Positions 1 through 8,553 of a DNA stretch of 64,000 bases are shown piece after piece. Under the pieces are notes generated by a model. That model was not told where the DNA came from and did no database searches. It saw only the letters and a list, made by a program, of their open reading frames with translations. How positions within the stretch are numbered: position 1 is the first letter of the stretch; every line of letters starts with the position of its first letter. Origin of the DNA: an uncultured Lachnospiraceae bacterium (GTDB taxonomy: Bacteria > Bacillota > Clostridia > Lachnospirales > Lachnospiraceae); assembly GCA_910584205.1 (NCBI GenBank), contig CAJUAA010000015.1, positions 1 through 64,000 of the forward strand, read 5' to 3'. The position numbers and the translations under genes were made by a program.

Positions 1-631
1 AGACCTGTTAAAAATGGATATATGGTACATAAATCAATACAGTATATAAAAATCAATATCCATGAATGAGTTTAAAAGACCTGTCAAAATTTCTTTTTTA
101 GAAATATTTGCAACAAAGTACATACTAAAATGAGTATTACATTATGGAAAAATTGAGTTGAACAAGTTAATAGAAATTACTGGCCTGTCAGTATGCAGTG
201 GGTCTTTTCCTGCATTATCTGATTGAGTTTGTTTGTGGTGAGTATTTCATAGTAATAAAAATGCTGATTCAGACATCAGAAAGAATGATGTGGAGCATTA
301 AAAGAATTTTTAAAAGTGTATACTCAAACTTCCCACATCATGAAATCATTGACAATATACAGTATACAAAAGGCGGCGACGGCGGGGGGGCTCTCTGCGG
401 CGGCGACGGAGCGATCCATGTCCTGCCCTGCTATACGGCATTTTACCGCCAGCCGGCTGCAGAACACGATCGCGGATTATCGAAAAATTATTATTGCTAC
501 CGGCACATGATCCGGCTGCCATAGCCATAATCAACAGATATTGTTTTCCGCAGAGAACAGAGGCTGTGTATTTATTCTGCCCGTATCCAGGTAACAGGTC
601 AAAGAGATATGGACTGCGGCAGGGGCAGACT
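1..631. other. Gene-free stretch, AT-rich then GC-rich
   Basis: No reading frame here has both a convincing ribosome site and a recognisable product. The first 360 bases are AT-rich and hold two near-identical 12-base copies, GACCTGTTAAAA at 2-13 and GACCTGTCAAAA at 78-89, with a weaker related copy near 182. From about 370 the base composition turns GC-rich up to the stop codon of the kinase gene. The short frames in that part resemble no family I know. It could be a decayed gene end. Confidence 0.5.
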
Positions 632-1528
632 CTAAATGCCCAGCGCCTGAAACGCCTTATCCGAAAGAAGCGCTCCGCTGGTCTCTACCACGGCTGCGGC
701 GACCTGGTTGGCGTCGGCGATGGCGCGTTCCATGGAGGCTCCCTGCTTTAACCGTGCAATGACCGTGCCGATATGCGAGTCCCCGGCTCCGATGGTGTCG
801 GTCTGTTTTGCCCGGATCCCGGGAATAAAGGCGGCCTTGTCTGAGGTCCTGCAGTAAGCGCCCTGCTCGCCCAGGGTAATGATGACCGAGTTCCCGGTCT
901 TCTCGTACAGAGTATGGGCGGCTTCCTCTATGGAAGGTTTTCTGGTATATTCCAGTGCTTCCGTCTCATTCAGATGCAGGATGGGGGAGAGGGCGAAGAT
1001 TCGCGAGAGGATCTCTGATGAGAGTACCAGAATCCTTGGTCCCGGTGCAAAATAGACCTGGAGTGCCGGATGCTCTTCCAGAAACCGGACGATATGGATG
1101 CCGGTAGGCTCTTCGATTTCCAGACCGCAGATGTAGGCGCTGTCAATGGCGTCTGTATCAAGCTGTTCGAACCATTCCGGGCGGAAACGGTATTCGGCGC
1201 CCCGGTGGCATACAAACGTACGTTCTCCGGATGCTTCCACATAACAGTAGCAGCATCCGTTTTCCTGTTCCGGCGTCGGGACCGGGCTTCTGACTCCTTT
1301 TTCCGTCAGAGATTCCCGGACAAAATGCCCGTACACGCCGGTTCCTATAGGAGAAAACAGAGTATAAGGCACCTGAAAATGACGGATCATGTCCGAGACA
1401 TTGTAGGCGCAGCCGCCCAGGGACATGGCCTGCCGGATTACATGCACATCTTCGCCGGTCTTTGGTAGATGATCCACATGGATGATCACGTCCGTGACGG
1501 TGGAGCCGATGACTAATACCTGTTTCAT
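632..1528 (-). CDS. PfkB-family carbohydrate kinase (ribokinase-like)
   Basis: This 298-residue cytoplasmic protein should phosphorylate a sugar or nucleoside with ATP. The N-terminal PfkB signature is visible as GGCAYNVSDM around residue 40. The C-terminal signature is DTIGAGDSHIG around residue 245; the Asp of GAGD is the catalytic base in this family, and the Phe usual two residues later is His here. I start at MKQVLVIG rather than an upstream in-frame ATG at 1561 because GGGGGG lies just ahead of it. A TTGAAA-17-TATAAT promoter precedes the gene. The substrate cannot be read from sequence. The purine nucleoside operon 2 kb away makes ribose or a nucleoside plausible, but that is inference. 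Confidence 0.85.
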   Translation of the reverse strand: MKQVLVIGSTVTDVIIHVDHLPKTGEDVHVIRQAMSLGGCAYNVSDMIRHFQVPYTLFSPIGTGVYGHFVRESLTEKGVRSPVPTPEQENGCCYCYVEASGERTFVCHRGAEYRFRPEWFEQLDTDAIDSAYICGLEIEEPTGIHIVRFLEEHPALQVYFAPGPRILVLSSEILSRIFALSPILHLNETEALEYTRKPSIEEAAHTLYEKTGNSVIITLGEQGAYCRTSDKAAFIPGIRAKQTDTIGAGDSHIGTVIARLKQGASMERAIADANQVAAAVVETSGALLSDKAFQALGI

Positions 1529-1588
1529 AAGAAAAATCCCCCCTGTGTATAGTTGAAGCATTTCATTTGTTTCTGATGTTTTTCTGTC

Positions 1589-1617
1589 ATTATATATGGA
1601 AAATATATTTCTTTCAA
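1589..1617 (-). promoter_or_regulatory. SigA-type promoter of the PfkB kinase gene
   Basis: On the minus strand TTGAAA (1617-1612) and TATAAT (1594-1589) are 17 bases apart. The spacer ends in TTTCCATA, the same sequence as in the promoter at 3399-3427. Confidence 0.75.
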
Positions 1618-1647
1618 GTCCTGTATCGTCCGATATGGATTTCGCCG

Positions 1648-1676
1648 TTGTGATATGGAAATTTTTGTGCTATTCT
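1648..1676 (+). promoter_or_regulatory. Probable promoter of the flavodoxin-like reductase gene
   Basis: TTGTGA (1648-1653) and TATTCT (1671-1676) have 17-base spacing, about 110 bases before the start codon. The motif ATATGGAAA sits in the spacer and a partial copy lies just upstream at 1633. Confidence 0.45.
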
Positions 1677-1785
1677 TATGCCAGCAGAATGATCTCTGCC
1701 GGAGGGATGATACTCCGGTTTACTGCATTCGGCAAATATGGAAAAGAACGGATGTTCACAACGATTGGAAACGAGGGAAATTGTT

Positions 1786-2415
1786 ATGGAAGACAGAAAG
1801 AAAAAGATTCTGATGGTCAACGGCTGTATCCGGGGAAAGGAATCCCGGACCTGGCGCCTTGCAGAGGCTTTTCTGAAACCGGCCAGGGAAGCGGCGCCGC
1901 GGCCATTTGACTATACACAGCTTGATCTGGCGCAGATGGATCTGAAACCACTGACCGGCGGCTTTTTTGAAGAGAGACAGAGATTTCTGGAGAAAAACGA
2001 CCGGACGCATCCAAGATTTGATCTGGCGCGCCAGTTTGCGCAGGCGGACCGGATTCTGGTTGCAGCACCCTTCTGGGATCTGAGCTTCCCGGCGGTTTTG
2101 AAGCTTTATATTGAAAATATTTCTCTGGACGGCATCACTTTTGGCTGCAATGCGGAAGGATTGTACGGCATGTGCCGGGCGGAGGATATGCTCTTTTTTA
2201 CCACTCGGGGAGGTTTCTACGGGGACGGTCCCATGGAGCAGGGAGCCAGGTATTTGAAAGCGCTGTGCGGGATGCTTGGGATTCCGAAGTTTCGCTGTAT
2301 CGCGGCGGAAGGAATGGATTTTCATCCGGAACAGGAAGAGGAACTGATGGCAAAAGCGCTGGAAGAGGCTGATGAAGCCGGCCGGTACTACTGGAAAGCG
2401 GAAGCCGGCCGGTAG
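1786..2415 (+). CDS. NAD(P)H-dependent flavodoxin-fold oxidoreductase
   Basis: This 209-residue protein fits the NAD(P)H dehydrogenase (quinone)/FMN-dependent azoreductase family, cytoplasmic enzymes that pass electrons from NAD(P)H through FMN to quinones, azo compounds or similar acceptors. It begins with a beta strand and phosphate-binding loop (ILMVNGCIRGKESRT), then AAPFWDLSFPAVLKLYIEN around residue 90, typical of the FMN-binding and dimer region, and a TTRGG motif near residue 140. Length is normal for the family. The start at 1786 follows a GAGGG site; an in-frame ATG at 1738 has no comparable site. The gene is convergent with the small transporter pair. The physiological acceptor is unknown. 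Confidence 0.8.
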   Translation: MEDRKKKILMVNGCIRGKESRTWRLAEAFLKPAREAAPRPFDYTQLDLAQMDLKPLTGGFFEERQRFLEKNDRTHPRFDLARQFAQADRILVAAPFWDLSFPAVLKLYIENISLDGITFGCNAEGLYGMCRAEDMLFFTTRGGFYGDGPMEQGARYLKALCGMLGIPKFRCIAAEGMDFHPEQEEELMAKALEEADEAGRYYWKAEAGR

Positions 2416-2488
2416 TTTCTGCGCTTCCTGCGCCAGGAGCGGCCAGAAGGAAGCAGATCAGGATTGTCTGCATAACCAGGAAAAGAAA

Positions 2489-2920
2489 TCAGGCGGCAGT
2501 CACTTTTTTGTCCCAGAAGATACCCAGCGATACCAGAAGAACTCCGGCAAATTTGATCCAGGTAAACCCACGGAATACAATGAGATCAAACAGGATTCCC
2601 GCCAGAAGCTGGCCTGCCAGCAGAAGGATGGTGGACTGAAACACCTTCATCCGGCGCAGAGTCACGATCGAGAGGACAAAAGCGATGACTCCGAAGGTGC
2701 CGCCGGCGTACAGATAGACAGGGACTTTGGTACATGCCTGCAGGTCGGACCAAAGATACGGAGAAAAGAGCAGAAGGGCAAGCGCCAGAATGCTGGCCAC
2801 CACATAGTTGACCAGAGAGCCGTTCCAGGTGCCCAGTTCCTGGGCGGCGCGGTAATTGATCATCTTGGAGATGACCGTAGCGCATCCATATAAAAAAGCG
2901 ATGAAAACGATCAGGAACAT
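2489..2920 (-). CDS. Small DMT/EamA-like membrane protein (YdcZ/DUF606-type), second of a pair
   Basis: This 143-residue, very hydrophobic protein has about five membrane segments and ends in KKVTAA. Length and pattern match the half-size drug/metabolite transporters of the DUF606 (YdcZ) group, which often occur as tandem pairs that probably heterodimerise. It lies 30 bases downstream of a similar gene, and AAAGGAG precedes its ATG, so the two are probably cotranscribed and work together. The substrate is unknown. No other domain is visible. Confidence 0.7.
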   Translation of the reverse strand: MFLIVFIAFLYGCATVISKMINYRAAQELGTWNGSLVNYVVASILALALLLFSPYLWSDLQACTKVPVYLYAGGTFGVIAFVLSIVTLRRMKVFQSTILLLAGQLLAGILFDLIVFRGFTWIKFAGVLLVSLGIFWDKKVTAA

Positions 2921-2950
2921 AAGTAAAAAACTCCTTTGTTATGTTTTGGT

Positions 2951-3373
2951 TCAGGACAGGTTTAAAAGGATGATCCCGGCCAGGATCATGAGAAAGCAGG
3001 GAATGCGTCTGGGGCTGAAGGGAACTTTCGGCACATGGAACAGCCCGTAGTGGTCAATGACGGCGGACATGCAGAGCTGCCCGGACACGGACAGGCAGGT
3101 GGTGACGGCTGCTCCCAGAATCCCCACGCACCAGCTGCTGACGGATACGAGAAGGACACCGAAGAAGCCGGCGGAGTACAGATACCAGGGCATGCCGCGA
3201 AGCGTGATCTTTTCCCTGACCACCAGAAGGATGTACAGAACGAGCAGGATTCCGCCGGAAGCATGGACTACGAGACTTACGCCCCAGAGGCTGACCGATT
3301 CTGCCAGAAGCCCGTTGAAGCTCATCATGGCGGACTGCAGGACGCCGGCCAGTAATACAAGAAATGAATACAT
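2951..3373 (-). CDS. Small DMT/EamA-like membrane protein (YdcZ/DUF606-type), first of a pair
   Basis: This 140-residue inner-membrane protein has about five hydrophobic helices. It opens MYSFLVLLAGVLQSAMMSFN, the short first helix typical of DUF606 proteins. An earlier in-frame ATG at 3427 is rejected because AGGAG sits just before the chosen start and the promoter's -10 box lies between the two. It forms a tandem pair with the next gene, which suggests a two-subunit transporter. Neighbours (sugar kinase, oxidoreductase) do not reveal the cargo. Confidence 0.72.
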   Translation of the reverse strand: MYSFLVLLAGVLQSAMMSFNGLLAESVSLWGVSLVVHASGGILLVLYILLVVREKITLRGMPWYLYSAGFFGVLLVSVSSWCVGILGAAVTTCLSVSGQLCMSAVIDHYGLFHVPKVPFSPRRIPCFLMILAGIILLNLS

Positions 3374-3398
3374 GACAGTTAATCTCCTTTGCTCCACT

Positions 3399-3427
3399 AT
3401 TATATATGGAAACGATGTGGTGTTCAA
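3399..3427 (-). promoter_or_regulatory. SigA-type promoter of the YdcZ-type pair
   Basis: On the minus strand TTGAAC (3427-3422) and TATAAT (3404-3399) are exactly 17 bases apart. The 3' half of the spacer, TTTCCATA, is shared with the promoter at 1589-1617. Confidence 0.75.
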
Positions 3428-3489
3428 GTATTCTTCGCCAGAATGCTTTGACAGAATGTGAAAACATTGTGGAAAAAAACGAAGGACTA

Positions 3490-3498
3490 TGGTATAAT
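3490..3498 (+). promoter_or_regulatory. Extended -10 promoter element before deoD
   Basis: TGG precedes a perfect TATAAT at 3493-3498, giving an extended -10 element 150 bases before the deoD start. No good -35 box is at the right distance; TTGACA at 3448 is too far away. Confidence 0.5.
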
Positions 3499-3577
3499 GT
3501 CACCAACTGAAGCGAAGCGGAAGCGGATGGCCGGTGCGGGCATCTGCGGGCTTCCTTACAGTATCATGTCACCAAAC
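3493..3577 (+). repeat. Two-copy direct repeat in the deoD leader
   Basis: TATAATGTCACCAA at 3493-3506 recurs as TATCATGTCACCAA at 3562-3575, differing at one base. One copy overlaps the -10 element and the other lies in the untranslated leader, so it could be a pair of repressor sites. Confidence 0.4.
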
Positions 3578-3650
3578 AGGAAGAACAGGTGTCCGCATTT
3601 CCTTTCCGGGATACGGGAAGATTCAGCGGATACCAGATAAGGAGGGTATT

Positions 3651-4358
3651 ATGCCAACACCACATAACGCGGCAAAAATGGGGGATATTGCGAAGACCGT
3701 ACTGCTGCCGGGAGATCCGCTTCGGGCGAAGGTGATCGCGGAGACGTTTCTGGAGGATGCAGTGCAGTTCAACACGGTTCGGAACATGTTCGGTTATACG
3801 GGAACCTGTAAAGGGAAAAAAGTATCCGTCATGGGGACAGGCATGGGATGTGCGTCCATCGGGATCTATTCTTATGAGCTGATTCATATGTATGGAGTGG
3901 AGAATCTGATCCGGATCGGCTCCTGCGGGGGTATGCAGGAGCATGTAAAGCTGGGAGATATTGTCATGGCTTCCGGTTCCAGCACTGATACCAATTATGC
4001 GCACCAGTATCATCTGCCGGGCAGCTTTTCCGCAGTCCCGTCTTTTGACCTTCTGAGCATGGCTGTGGAGGAGGCGGAGAAAAACCGGTTTCCGTATATT
4101 GTAGGAAATGTCATCTCGTCCGATATCTTTTATAATGAGACTCCGGAGTGGAAGGAGTGGGCGAAGATGGGTGTTCTGGCGGCGGAGATGGAGAGTTTTG
4201 CCCTGTACTGCAACGCGGCGCGGGCAGGCGTCCGGGCGCTTGGGATTTTCACGGTGTCGGATTCCATGGTTTCGGGCGAAGAGATGTCCGCAGAAGAGCG
4301 GCAGAATGGTTTTACTAATATGATGAAAGTGGCTCTCGGAGTCGCTGTGCGCTTATGA
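3651..4358 (+). CDS. deoD: Purine-nucleoside phosphorylase, DeoD type
   Basis: This 235-residue cytoplasmic enzyme splits purine (deoxy)nucleosides with phosphate into base and (deoxy)ribose-1-phosphate. It shows the hexameric DeoD pattern: MPTPHNAAKMGDIAKT at the start, LLPGDPLRAK (phosphate-binding loop), GTGMGCASIGIY, RIGSCGG, and the base-binding region ending in VSDSM near residue 205, with AAEMESFALY supplying the ribose-contacting Met-Glu. The start follows AAGGAGGG. It is the first gene of a six-gene nucleoside operon and overlaps the next gene by ATGA, so products of uptake would be cleaved directly on entry. Confidence 0.95.
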   Translation: MPTPHNAAKMGDIAKTVLLPGDPLRAKVIAETFLEDAVQFNTVRNMFGYTGTCKGKKVSVMGTGMGCASIGIYSYELIHMYGVENLIRIGSCGGMQEHVKLGDIVMASGSSTDTNYAHQYHLPGSFSAVPSFDLLSMAVEEAEKNRFPYIVGNVISSDIFYNETPEWKEWAKMGVLAAEMESFALYCNAARAGVRALGIFTVSDSMVSGEEMSAEERQNGFTNMMKVALGVAVRL

Positions 4359-5761
4359 AACAGGCATGGGAACAGGCAGGGGAGCTGTACTGGAACGCGA
4401 AACCGGTCGTGCTTTCCGAAGAAGATCAGACCTGGACGGCCAATCTGGAGACGCAGAAGTTTTACGATCAGATCCTGAGCCTGGACTGGTCGAGCCGTGT
4501 GCCGGGGAGCGGCGCGCCGGAGCGGATCATGGTGGCTGCGGTGCAGGCCCTGGAGAACCGGGGTTACCGCGCGGGGGACCGTGCGTATGAACTTCTGGAA
4601 GAGGGGATACAGGCGCATGCAGAGGGCGATTATGTAAAACTGCATGAGATATCCGCAGAGCTTCGCCATGAGCTGGCGCATGCCGCAAAGGACGAAGCCT
4701 CCGATTACTGGAAGTACACGCAGTATATCTCTTTTGAACAGTATGAAAAAGCAGTGCGGTTTCCGCAGAAGGTTTCGGTGGATACCGGGGTGTCGGAATT
4801 CCGGGACAGGCTGAAGGCGGCGTGGCTGTCGCAGCTGATCGGGGCCGCCATGGGTACGATGGTGGAAGGCTATACCTCGCAGAATCTTTACAAAGCGTTC
4901 GGAGAGGTGTATGATTACCTGCGGGAGCCCAATACATATAATGACGATATTACCTATGAACTGGCCTTTCTGGATGCATTTTCCAGATACGGCTATGACG
5001 TGACCTCGAAAGAGATCGCTCTGTCCTGGGCGGGGCTTGTGCCCTGCGGATGGTCCGCTGAGGAGATTGCCCTTCGGAATATTAAGAGCGGGATTCTGCC
5101 GCCTGAGAGCGGCAGCTTCCACAATCCGTTCTGCGAGTGGATCGGCGCCCAGATGAAGGGCGGCATCTGCGGAATGGTAGCTCCCGGCGACGCGTATCTG
5201 GCGGCCAGGCTGGCCTGGGCGGATGGAGAAGTGGCGCATGCAGGCAATGGGATTCTGGGGGAAGTTTTTAATGCCGTGCTGACGGCGCTTGCCTTCACGG
5301 AGCCGGATGTGCGTACACTTTTGCGCCGTGCCATCGACTTGATCCCGGCGGACAGCGAGTACCATTCGGTGGTCTCCTTTGCCTGGGACTGCTGTGAGCG
5401 GTATGGAGACTGGCATCAGGCGCTGGCCGACTGTCAGGAACGATATAAAAGATACAACTGGATCCACGCCTATCCCAACGCCTGCTGTGAAGTGATCGCG
5501 CTTTATTTTGGGGACGGCGACTATACGGAGACGCTCCATATCGTGACCATGTGCGGTGTGGATGCGGACTGCAACGCAGGCATGATTATGCCGATTCCGG
5601 CAATCCAACAGGGAATGTGTATCATTCCAGAGAAGCTGGTCCATCCGGCGTTTCACGAGCTGATTACCTATATGAGGGGAAGGGGCAGATGTACGCTGGA
5701 CGAGCTGGTGGACGATACTTTAAATAGCATCAAGGATGCAAAGAACAAGGAGGAAGTCTAA
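4355..5761 (+). CDS. Divergent ADP-ribosylglycohydrolase (DraG-fold) family protein
   Basis: This 468-residue protein carries an ADP-ribosylglycohydrolase domain from about residue 150, preceded by an extra N-terminal region I do not recognise. Family landmarks are changed: the usual GDxxG reads GAAMGTMVEG, the usual TDDT reads NDDI, and the C-terminal metal motif reads GVDADCNAG. The acidic pair NDD and DAD that bind magnesium in DraG enzymes are kept. The start overlaps deoD by ATGA and the stop is one base from the transporter lipoprotein gene. That placement suggests a glycosidic substrate linked to nucleosides rather than protein ADP-ribose. This is inference; the true reaction is unknown. 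Confidence 0.75.
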   Translation: MKQAWEQAGELYWNAKPVVLSEEDQTWTANLETQKFYDQILSLDWSSRVPGSGAPERIMVAAVQALENRGYRAGDRAYELLEEGIQAHAEGDYVKLHEISAELRHELAHAAKDEASDYWKYTQYISFEQYEKAVRFPQKVSVDTGVSEFRDRLKAAWLSQLIGAAMGTMVEGYTSQNLYKAFGEVYDYLREPNTYNDDITYELAFLDAFSRYGYDVTSKEIALSWAGLVPCGWSAEEIALRNIKSGILPPESGSFHNPFCEWIGAQMKGGICGMVAPGDAYLAARLAWADGEVAHAGNGILGEVFNAVLTALAFTEPDVRTLLRRAIDLIPADSEYHSVVSFAWDCCERYGDWHQALADCQERYKRYNWIHAYPNACCEVIALYFGDGDYTETLHIVTMCGVDADCNAGMIMPIPAIQQGMCIIPEKLVHPAFHELITYMRGRGRCTLDELVDDTLNSIKDAKNKEEV

Positions 5762-5762
5762 T

Positions 5763-6920
5763 ATGATGAAAAAAGTATTGGCAATGCTGCTGGCATCAGC
5801 CATGGTGGTATCCATAACGGCCTGCGGCGGTAACAACGATGACACAACGGCACCGGATGCAGCCGGAGAGGGTACAGAGGCGCCGGCAGAGACGGAAGAC
5901 GGGGCATCGGACGACGCGGCGGCGCCGACAGGCGAGACTTACCGTGCAGCGCTGCTTCTGAACGGAACGCTTGGTGACAAATCGTTCTACGATTCTGCCA
6001 ATGAAGGCCTGACCAGACTTCGTGATGAGCTGGGTGCAGATGTGTTCGATTTTAAGGTAGAGCAGATGGGAGGAACGGCAGCGGACGAGTCCAAATGGGA
6101 GCCGACTCTTCTGGATTACTGCGATTCCGGCGAGTATGACGTTATCATTATGGGAACCTGGCAGATGGCGGATCCTCTGGCAAAGGCTGCAGAGCAGTAT
6201 CCGGATCAGAAGTTCATGTTCTTCGATGAGCAGTTTGATTTTGAAGGCAATGGAAATCCGCAGAACATCTACAACATTCTGTACAAGCAGAATGAGGTGT
6301 CCTATCTGGTGGGTGCAGCGGCAGCCATGATGACTACCGACGAGACCATCGAAGGAATCGATCCTTCCACGAAGAAGATCGGTTTCCTGGGCGGCATGGA
6401 CAACGCGGTTATCAACGATTTCCTGAAGGGATACGAGCAGGGCGCCAAGGATGTGGACCCGGAGATGGAAGTTGTCGTAGGCTGGGTAGGAGACTTTGTA
6501 GACTCCACCAAGGGTAAGGATATCGCGCTGGGACAGTACCAGAGCGGCGTGGACGTAGGATACAATGTGGCAGGAAATGCAGGACTTGGACAGATCGAGG
6601 CAGCCGGCGATACGAATCTGTACGCATTCGGCGTGGACTCTGACCAGGCGTCTCTGCTGCCGGATTACGCGAAGAATATCCCGACTTCCGCACTGAAGAA
6701 CGTGGGCAATTCTCTGTATCGTGCCATCAATCTGGATCTGGAAGGCAAGCTGACCTATGGAACTACCGAGGTGCTTGGCTTTGCAGAGGGCGGCGTAGAG
6801 CTTGTAAAGGATGCGCATTATGAGGAGATGCTTCCGGAGAATATCCGCACCACGCTGGACGAGCTGGAGCAGAAGATCATCAGCGGCGAGATCGTAGTGG
6901 ATACAGCCATCGAGAGATAA
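5763..6920 (+). CDS. BMP/PnrA-family nucleoside-binding lipoprotein
   Basis: This 385-residue secreted lipoprotein has a signal peptide and lipobox SITAC with the lipid-modified Cys at residue 21, then a low-complexity Asp/Glu/Ala/Thr linker to about residue 65. The mature domain matches the basic membrane protein (BMP/PnrA/Med) family: LNGTLGDKSFYDSANEG, then DVIIMGTWQMADPLAKAA, and GFLGGMDNAVINDFLKGYEQG. Characterised members bind purine or other nucleosides for ABC import. Tandem ATGs follow AAGGAGG; I use the first. Its neighbours (deoD upstream, ATPase and two permeases downstream) agree with nucleoside uptake. Confidence 0.92.
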   Translation: MMKKVLAMLLASAMVVSITACGGNNDDTTAPDAAGEGTEAPAETEDGASDDAAAPTGETYRAALLLNGTLGDKSFYDSANEGLTRLRDELGADVFDFKVEQMGGTAADESKWEPTLLDYCDSGEYDVIIMGTWQMADPLAKAAEQYPDQKFMFFDEQFDFEGNGNPQNIYNILYKQNEVSYLVGAAAAMMTTDETIEGIDPSTKKIGFLGGMDNAVINDFLKGYEQGAKDVDPEMEVVVGWVGDFVDSTKGKDIALGQYQSGVDVGYNVAGNAGLGQIEAAGDTNLYAFGVDSDQASLLPDYAKNIPTSALKNVGNSLYRAINLDLEGKLTYGTTEVLGFAEGGVELVKDAHYEEMLPENIRTTLDELEQKIISGEIVVDTAIER

Positions 6921-6945
6921 GCAAGCGATAAAAAGGATTTTGGGC

Positions 6946-6967
6946 GGCCGCATGGAAACATGCGGCC
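6946..6967 (+). other. GNRA-capped hairpin between binding protein and ATPase genes
   Basis: A perfect 9-base stem, GGCCGCATG paired with CATGCGGCC, closes a GAAA tetraloop. No U-run follows, so it is not a simple terminator. It may protect the upstream lipoprotein mRNA or mark a processing site, giving more binding protein than ATPase. It also argues against starting the ATPase before it. Confidence 0.6.
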
Positions 6968-6999
6968 AGTCAGGTCCGGAGAGGGTAGAGGTGGCCTGT

Positions 7000-8553
7000 T
7001 TGGAAAATAAAACCGTATTGCAGATGAACCATATCATGAAAATTTATTCCAATGGTGTGGTGGCAAATGAAGATGTGAGCATAGAACTGAAAAAGGGGGA
7101 GATCCATGCTCTGCTGGGAGAGAACGGCGCCGGAAAAAGTACGCTTATGAAGGTACTGTTCGGGATTGAAAGCCCGGATGAAGGACAGATTCTCCTGGAT
7201 GGAAAGGAGACGCAGATCCGGTCTCCGCAGGATGCTATCAGCAAGGGCATCGGCATGGTCCATCAGCATTTTATGCTGGTGCCGTCACTGACCGTGGCGG
7301 AAAATATTATTCTTGGAGTCGAGCCCAGGAAGGGCCTGTATTTCATTGATATGGAGAAAGCGGTCCAGGAAGCGGAAGAGATCGCGAAAAAATACAATTT
7401 TGACATCGACGTAAGAGCGAAGGTGGAAGAGATCCCGGTGGGGATCAAGCAGAAGGTGGAAATCTTGAAGGCGCTGTACCGGGGAGCGGATATCCTGATC
7501 CTGGACGAGCCGACTGCCGTGCTGACGCCGCAGGAGACGGACGAGCTGTTTATCCAGCTGGAGAAGCTCCGGGACAGCGGGCATACGATCATCTTTATCT
7601 CTCACAAGCTGGATGAGATTAAGCGGATCTGTGACCGTGCGACCATTATGAGAAGCGGCAGGAGCATGGGAACCTATGAGGTAAAGGATATTTCCACAGA
7701 GGAAATGTCCAGGCTGATGGTGGGCAGGGAAGTCATTCTGACTTTTGATAAAAAACCGGCAACGCCCGCTGCGGTGGTAATGAAAGTGAGAAATCTGTCG
7801 GTCCGGAACGGACAGGGAGTTCTGAAAGTGGACGACCTTTCCTTTGACCTGCGGGGCGGAGAGATCCTGGGAATTGCAGGCGTGGAAGGAAACGGCCAGT
7901 CGGAACTTATCGATTCGCTGACCGGACTGAATAAAAGTTATAGAGGAAATATTTACATTAAGGAGACGGACATCGAAAAGAGCAGCATCAAGGAAATCCG
8001 AGAGCTGAAGCTGGCGCATATTCCGGAAGACCGCATGACCAGCGGCTGCGCCGGTAATCTGAACATTCTGGAAAACCTGTTCTCCAATCAGTATACAGAT
8101 GCGGCCTATTCCGGAAAAATGCTTCTGAAGATGAAGAAGATCCAGGAACGCTCCGGAGAGCTGATTCAGGAGTATCTGATTAAGTGTAAATCCTATAAGC
8201 AGAATGTTGGCATGCTTTCCGGCGGAAATATTCAGAAGGTCATCGTGGCGAGGGAGTTTTCCACGGGGCCGGACATCATCATCGCCAACCAGCCCACAAG
8301 AGGCGTGGACGTGGGAGCGGCGGAATTCATCCGCAGGCGTCTGCTGGAATTCCGGGACGCGGGCTGCGCCGTGCTTCTGGTGTCGGCGGACCTGAATGAG
8401 GTCTTTTCCTTAAGCGACCGTCTGGCGGTCATGTATAAAGGAAAGTTCTCCGGCATGTTTACGAATGTGGAGGCGGTAACGGAGGAAGAACTGGGCCAGT
8501 ATATGCTGGGTTTAAAGCATCAGGAAAAGCAGGAGGGTATGATCTATGAATAG
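7000..8553 (+). CDS. ABC transporter ATP-binding protein (two-domain, nucleoside/sugar type)
   Basis: This roughly 517-residue ATPase has two ABC cassettes and energises nucleoside import with the adjoining permeases. The first has Walker A GENGAGKST, a signature-like VGIKQKVEILKAL and Walker B ILILDEPTAVLTP. The second has the degenerate GVEGNGQSEL loop, signature MLSGGNIQK and Walker B IIIANQPTRGVDVGA, the usual pattern of RbsA/YufO-type ATPases in which cassette 2 is altered. The start is uncertain: I favour TTG at 7000 behind GAGGTG; GTG at 6991 or codons near 6940-6952 are alternatives, but those would put a stable hairpin inside the coding region. The 3' end overlaps the permease start by 8 bases. 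Confidence 0.92.
   Translation: MENKTVLQMNHIMKIYSNGVVANEDVSIELKKGEIHALLGENGAGKSTLMKVLFGIESPDEGQILLDGKETQIRSPQDAISKGIGMVHQHFMLVPSLTVAENIILGVEPRKGLYFIDMEKAVQEAEEIAKKYNFDIDVRAKVEEIPVGIKQKVEILKALYRGADILILDEPTAVLTPQETDELFIQLEKLRDSGHTIIFISHKLDEIKRICDRATIMRSGRSMGTYEVKDISTEEMSRLMVGREVILTFDKKPATPAAVVMKVRNLSVRNGQGVLKVDDLSFDLRGGEILGIAGVEGNGQSELIDSLTGLNKSYRGNIYIKETDIEKSSIKEIRELKLAHIPEDRMTSGCAGNLNILENLFSNQYTDAAYSGKMLLKMKKIQERSGELIQEYLIKCKSYKQNVGMLSGGNIQKVIVAREFSTGPDIIIANQPTRGVDVGAAEFIRRRLLEFRDAGCAVLLVSADLNEVFSLSDRLAVMYKGKFSGMFTNVEAVTEEELGQYMLGLKHQEKQEGMIYE

Noticed and set aside
1..200. GACCTGTYAAAA copies as the start of a CRISPR-like array
   Set aside because: There are only two good copies, too short and without regular spacers.
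3499..3650. Possible purine riboswitch in the deoD leader
   Set aside because: The leader lacks the conserved three-way junction and loop sequences of purine aptamers; only a GC-rich stretch and the direct repeat are seen.
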